Source of the DNA: Shewanella indica
Lineage (GTDB): Bacteria > Pseudomonadota > Gammaproteobacteria > Enterobacterales > Shewanellaceae
Length of the DNA stretch: 64,000 nt
Reading direction: 5' to 3'
Assembly (NCBI RefSeq): GCF_002836975.1
Contig: NZ_NIJK01000026.1
Location: forward strand, 1 to 64,000
The first letter of the stretch is position 1, and each line of letters starts with the position of its first letter. The notes beneath the pieces were generated by a model. The model was not told the origin of the DNA and did no database searches. It was given only the letters and a program-made list of their open reading frames with translations. Shown one piece after another: positions 62,951 to 64,000 of this stretch. A program made the translations under genes and the position numbers.

Positions 62951-64000
62951 ATGTACCAGGTAGCAGCAATCAATCACGCGCTGGATGACGCGATTCAGGC
63001 CCGCATAGACAACAAGACCAAACCCCTGGGCGCTTTGGGTGAGTTGGAGGCTTTGGCGCTGCAATTGGGGCGCATTCAGCTCGGTTCCGCTACTGATGAG
63101 TTGGTCATCCGCCGTCCCGTGATGCTGGTGTTTGCCGCCGACCATGGTATTGCCGCGGCCGGGGTGTCGATTGCCCCCAGCGAGGTGACCACCCAAATGG
63201 TGCTCAACTTTGTTGCCGGCGGCGCCGCCATCAATGTGTTTTGTCGCCAGACCGGCTTCGAGCTGGAGGTGATTGACTGCGGCATTCTCAGCCCCTTGGG
63301 GATCCCCGAGGTTACAGAGCAGCGTCTGGGCGCCGGTACCGGGCCTATCCACAAACGCGCCGCCATGACTCTGGGCGCTGTGCATCAAGGGTTTGCCATG
63401 GCGCGCACCTTGGTAAAACGCCATATCGATGCCGGCAGCAACCTGCTGGCGCTGGGGGAGATGGGAATAGGCAACACCTCTTCTGCCGCCGCCGTGATGG
63501 CCGCCCTGACCGGCCTTCCTGTGAGTGAATGTGTCGGCCGCGGCACCGGTATAGATGCCGCGACGCTTAAGCGCAAATGCCTGCTGATAGAGCAGGCACT
63601 GCTGCTGCACCACTGCGAGCTGACCGAGCCGCTCAGTATCCTCGCCTGCCTGGGTGGCTTTGAAATAGTGCAGATGACAGGAGCCATGTTGGCGGCGGCC
63701 GAATTTGGCGTGCCCGTGCTGGTGGACGGTTTTATCGCGTCGACAGCGGCGCTGGCGGCTGTGCGTTTGGCGCCGGGGGTGAGGGATTATCTTATTTTTG
63801 CCCATGAGTCTGAAGAGCGCGGCCACAAGTTGCTGCTCGAGGCCATGTCCGCCAAGCCTTTGCTGCGGCTTGGGCTCAGGTTGGGCGAAGGCTCGGGCGC
63901 GGCGCTGGCGCTGCCTTTGGTGCAGGCGGCGGCCAACTTCTACAACCAGATGGCCAGCTTTGGTGAAGCCGGGGTCGACAAGGTGGTAGAGCCGGCTACC
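62951..64000 (+). CDS. cobT: nicotinate-nucleotide-dimethylbenzimidazole phosphoribosyltransferase (3' end cut by window)
   Basis: 350 codons are visible and the frame is open to the edge, so only about ten residues are missing. CobT makes alpha-ribazole phosphate from nicotinate mononucleotide and the lower-ligand base, the step before CobC. Conserved pieces: [26 protein letters not shown], the glycine-rich [14 protein letters not shown] and VGRGTGI, and [17 protein letters not shown] near the end with the catalytic-Glu region. GGGAAGG precedes ATG 62951. Its presence here implies that imported corrinoids can be refitted with a lower ligand. Confidence 0.95.
   Translation, partial: MYQVAAINHALDDAIQARIDNKTKPLGALGELEALALQLGRIQLGSATDELVIRRPVMLVFAADHGIAAAGVSIAPSEVTTQMVLNFVAGGAAINVFCRQTGFELEVIDCGILSPLGIPEVTEQRLGAGTGPIHKRAAMTLGAVHQGFAMARTLVKRHIDAGSNLLALGEMGIGNTSSAAAVMAALTGLPVSECVGRGTGIDAATLKRKCLLIEQALLLHHCELTEPLSILACLGGFEIVQMTGAMLAAAEFGVPVLVDGFIASTAALAAVRLAPGVRDYLIFAHESEERGHKLLLEAMSAKPLLRLGLRLGEGSGAALALPLVQAAANFYNQMASFGEAGVDKVVEPAT

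Noticed and set aside
62741-63826. 361-codon open frame antisense to btuC and cobT
   Set aside because: Both sense genes are unmistakable, and the antisense product is Gln/His/Gly-rich.

Overview
The window looks like chromosome of a marine gammaproteobacterium, most probably Shewanella. The evidence is an OXA-55-like class D beta-lactamase, a hug/hut-type heme locus, a fused carboxyltransferase/biotin carboxylase of about 1.5 kDa-residues, and several small families typical of that group (DUF3581, DUF2956, DUF4144). The species call is inference from protein resemblance only. No rRNA, tRNA, CRISPR array or prophage is visible. The only mobile DNA is the end of an IS4-family element at the left edge.

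Layout. 1-629: partial IS4-type insertion sequence. 0.7-2.9 kb: aldehyde dehydrogenase plus TetR regulator behind a perfect operator-like palindrome. 3-8.9 kb: small housekeeping and unknown genes, including a two-gene bacterial PH-domain membrane operon. 9-17.4 kb: a complete heme-uptake locus. Heme ABC importer, ExbBD and TonB read left; the outer-membrane receptor and two cytosolic heme-handling proteins read right; both arms leave one intergenic region holding a Fur-like box. 17.4-21.9 kb: an exporter-type ABC protein and a porin / flavin-binding / PepSY operon whose promoter is covered by a 27-bp palindrome. 22-30 kb: DUF3581, a TPR-GGDEF diguanylate cyclase, a TerC-CBS-CorC membrane protein, and a large M60-like lipoprotein protease.

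30.2-36 kb is a tight six-gene operon resembling E. coli ynbABCD with two extra genes: CDP-alcohol phosphatidyltransferase-like, hydrolase-methyltransferase fusion, PAP2-dual-specificity phosphatase fusion, small membrane protein, PlsC-like acyltransferase, CdsA-like cytidylyltransferase. Together they encode most steps of a lipid head-group pathway of unknown product, and this is my leading candidate for an undescribed system. 36-47.5 kb: pirin, site-2-type protease, FapA/DUF342, rsmC, alkaline phosphatase, gshB, rsmE, endA, a SprT-like protein, and an exported pyroglutamyl-peptidase-like protein whose catalytic Cys is Ser. 47.7-55.2 kb: the OXA enzyme, a LysR regulator divergent from the AccA-AccD-BC-BCCP fusion, and an outer-membrane barrel.

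55.2-64 kb is a cobalamin/methionine block. B12-dependent metH sits behind three tandem MetJ-type boxes, divergent from a CobC-like phosphatase. A cobalamin riboswitch follows, then a 21-codon leader frame that overlaps the start of btuD, then btuC and cobT (running off the right edge). Uptake and assembly of B12 are thus placed beside a major B12 consumer.
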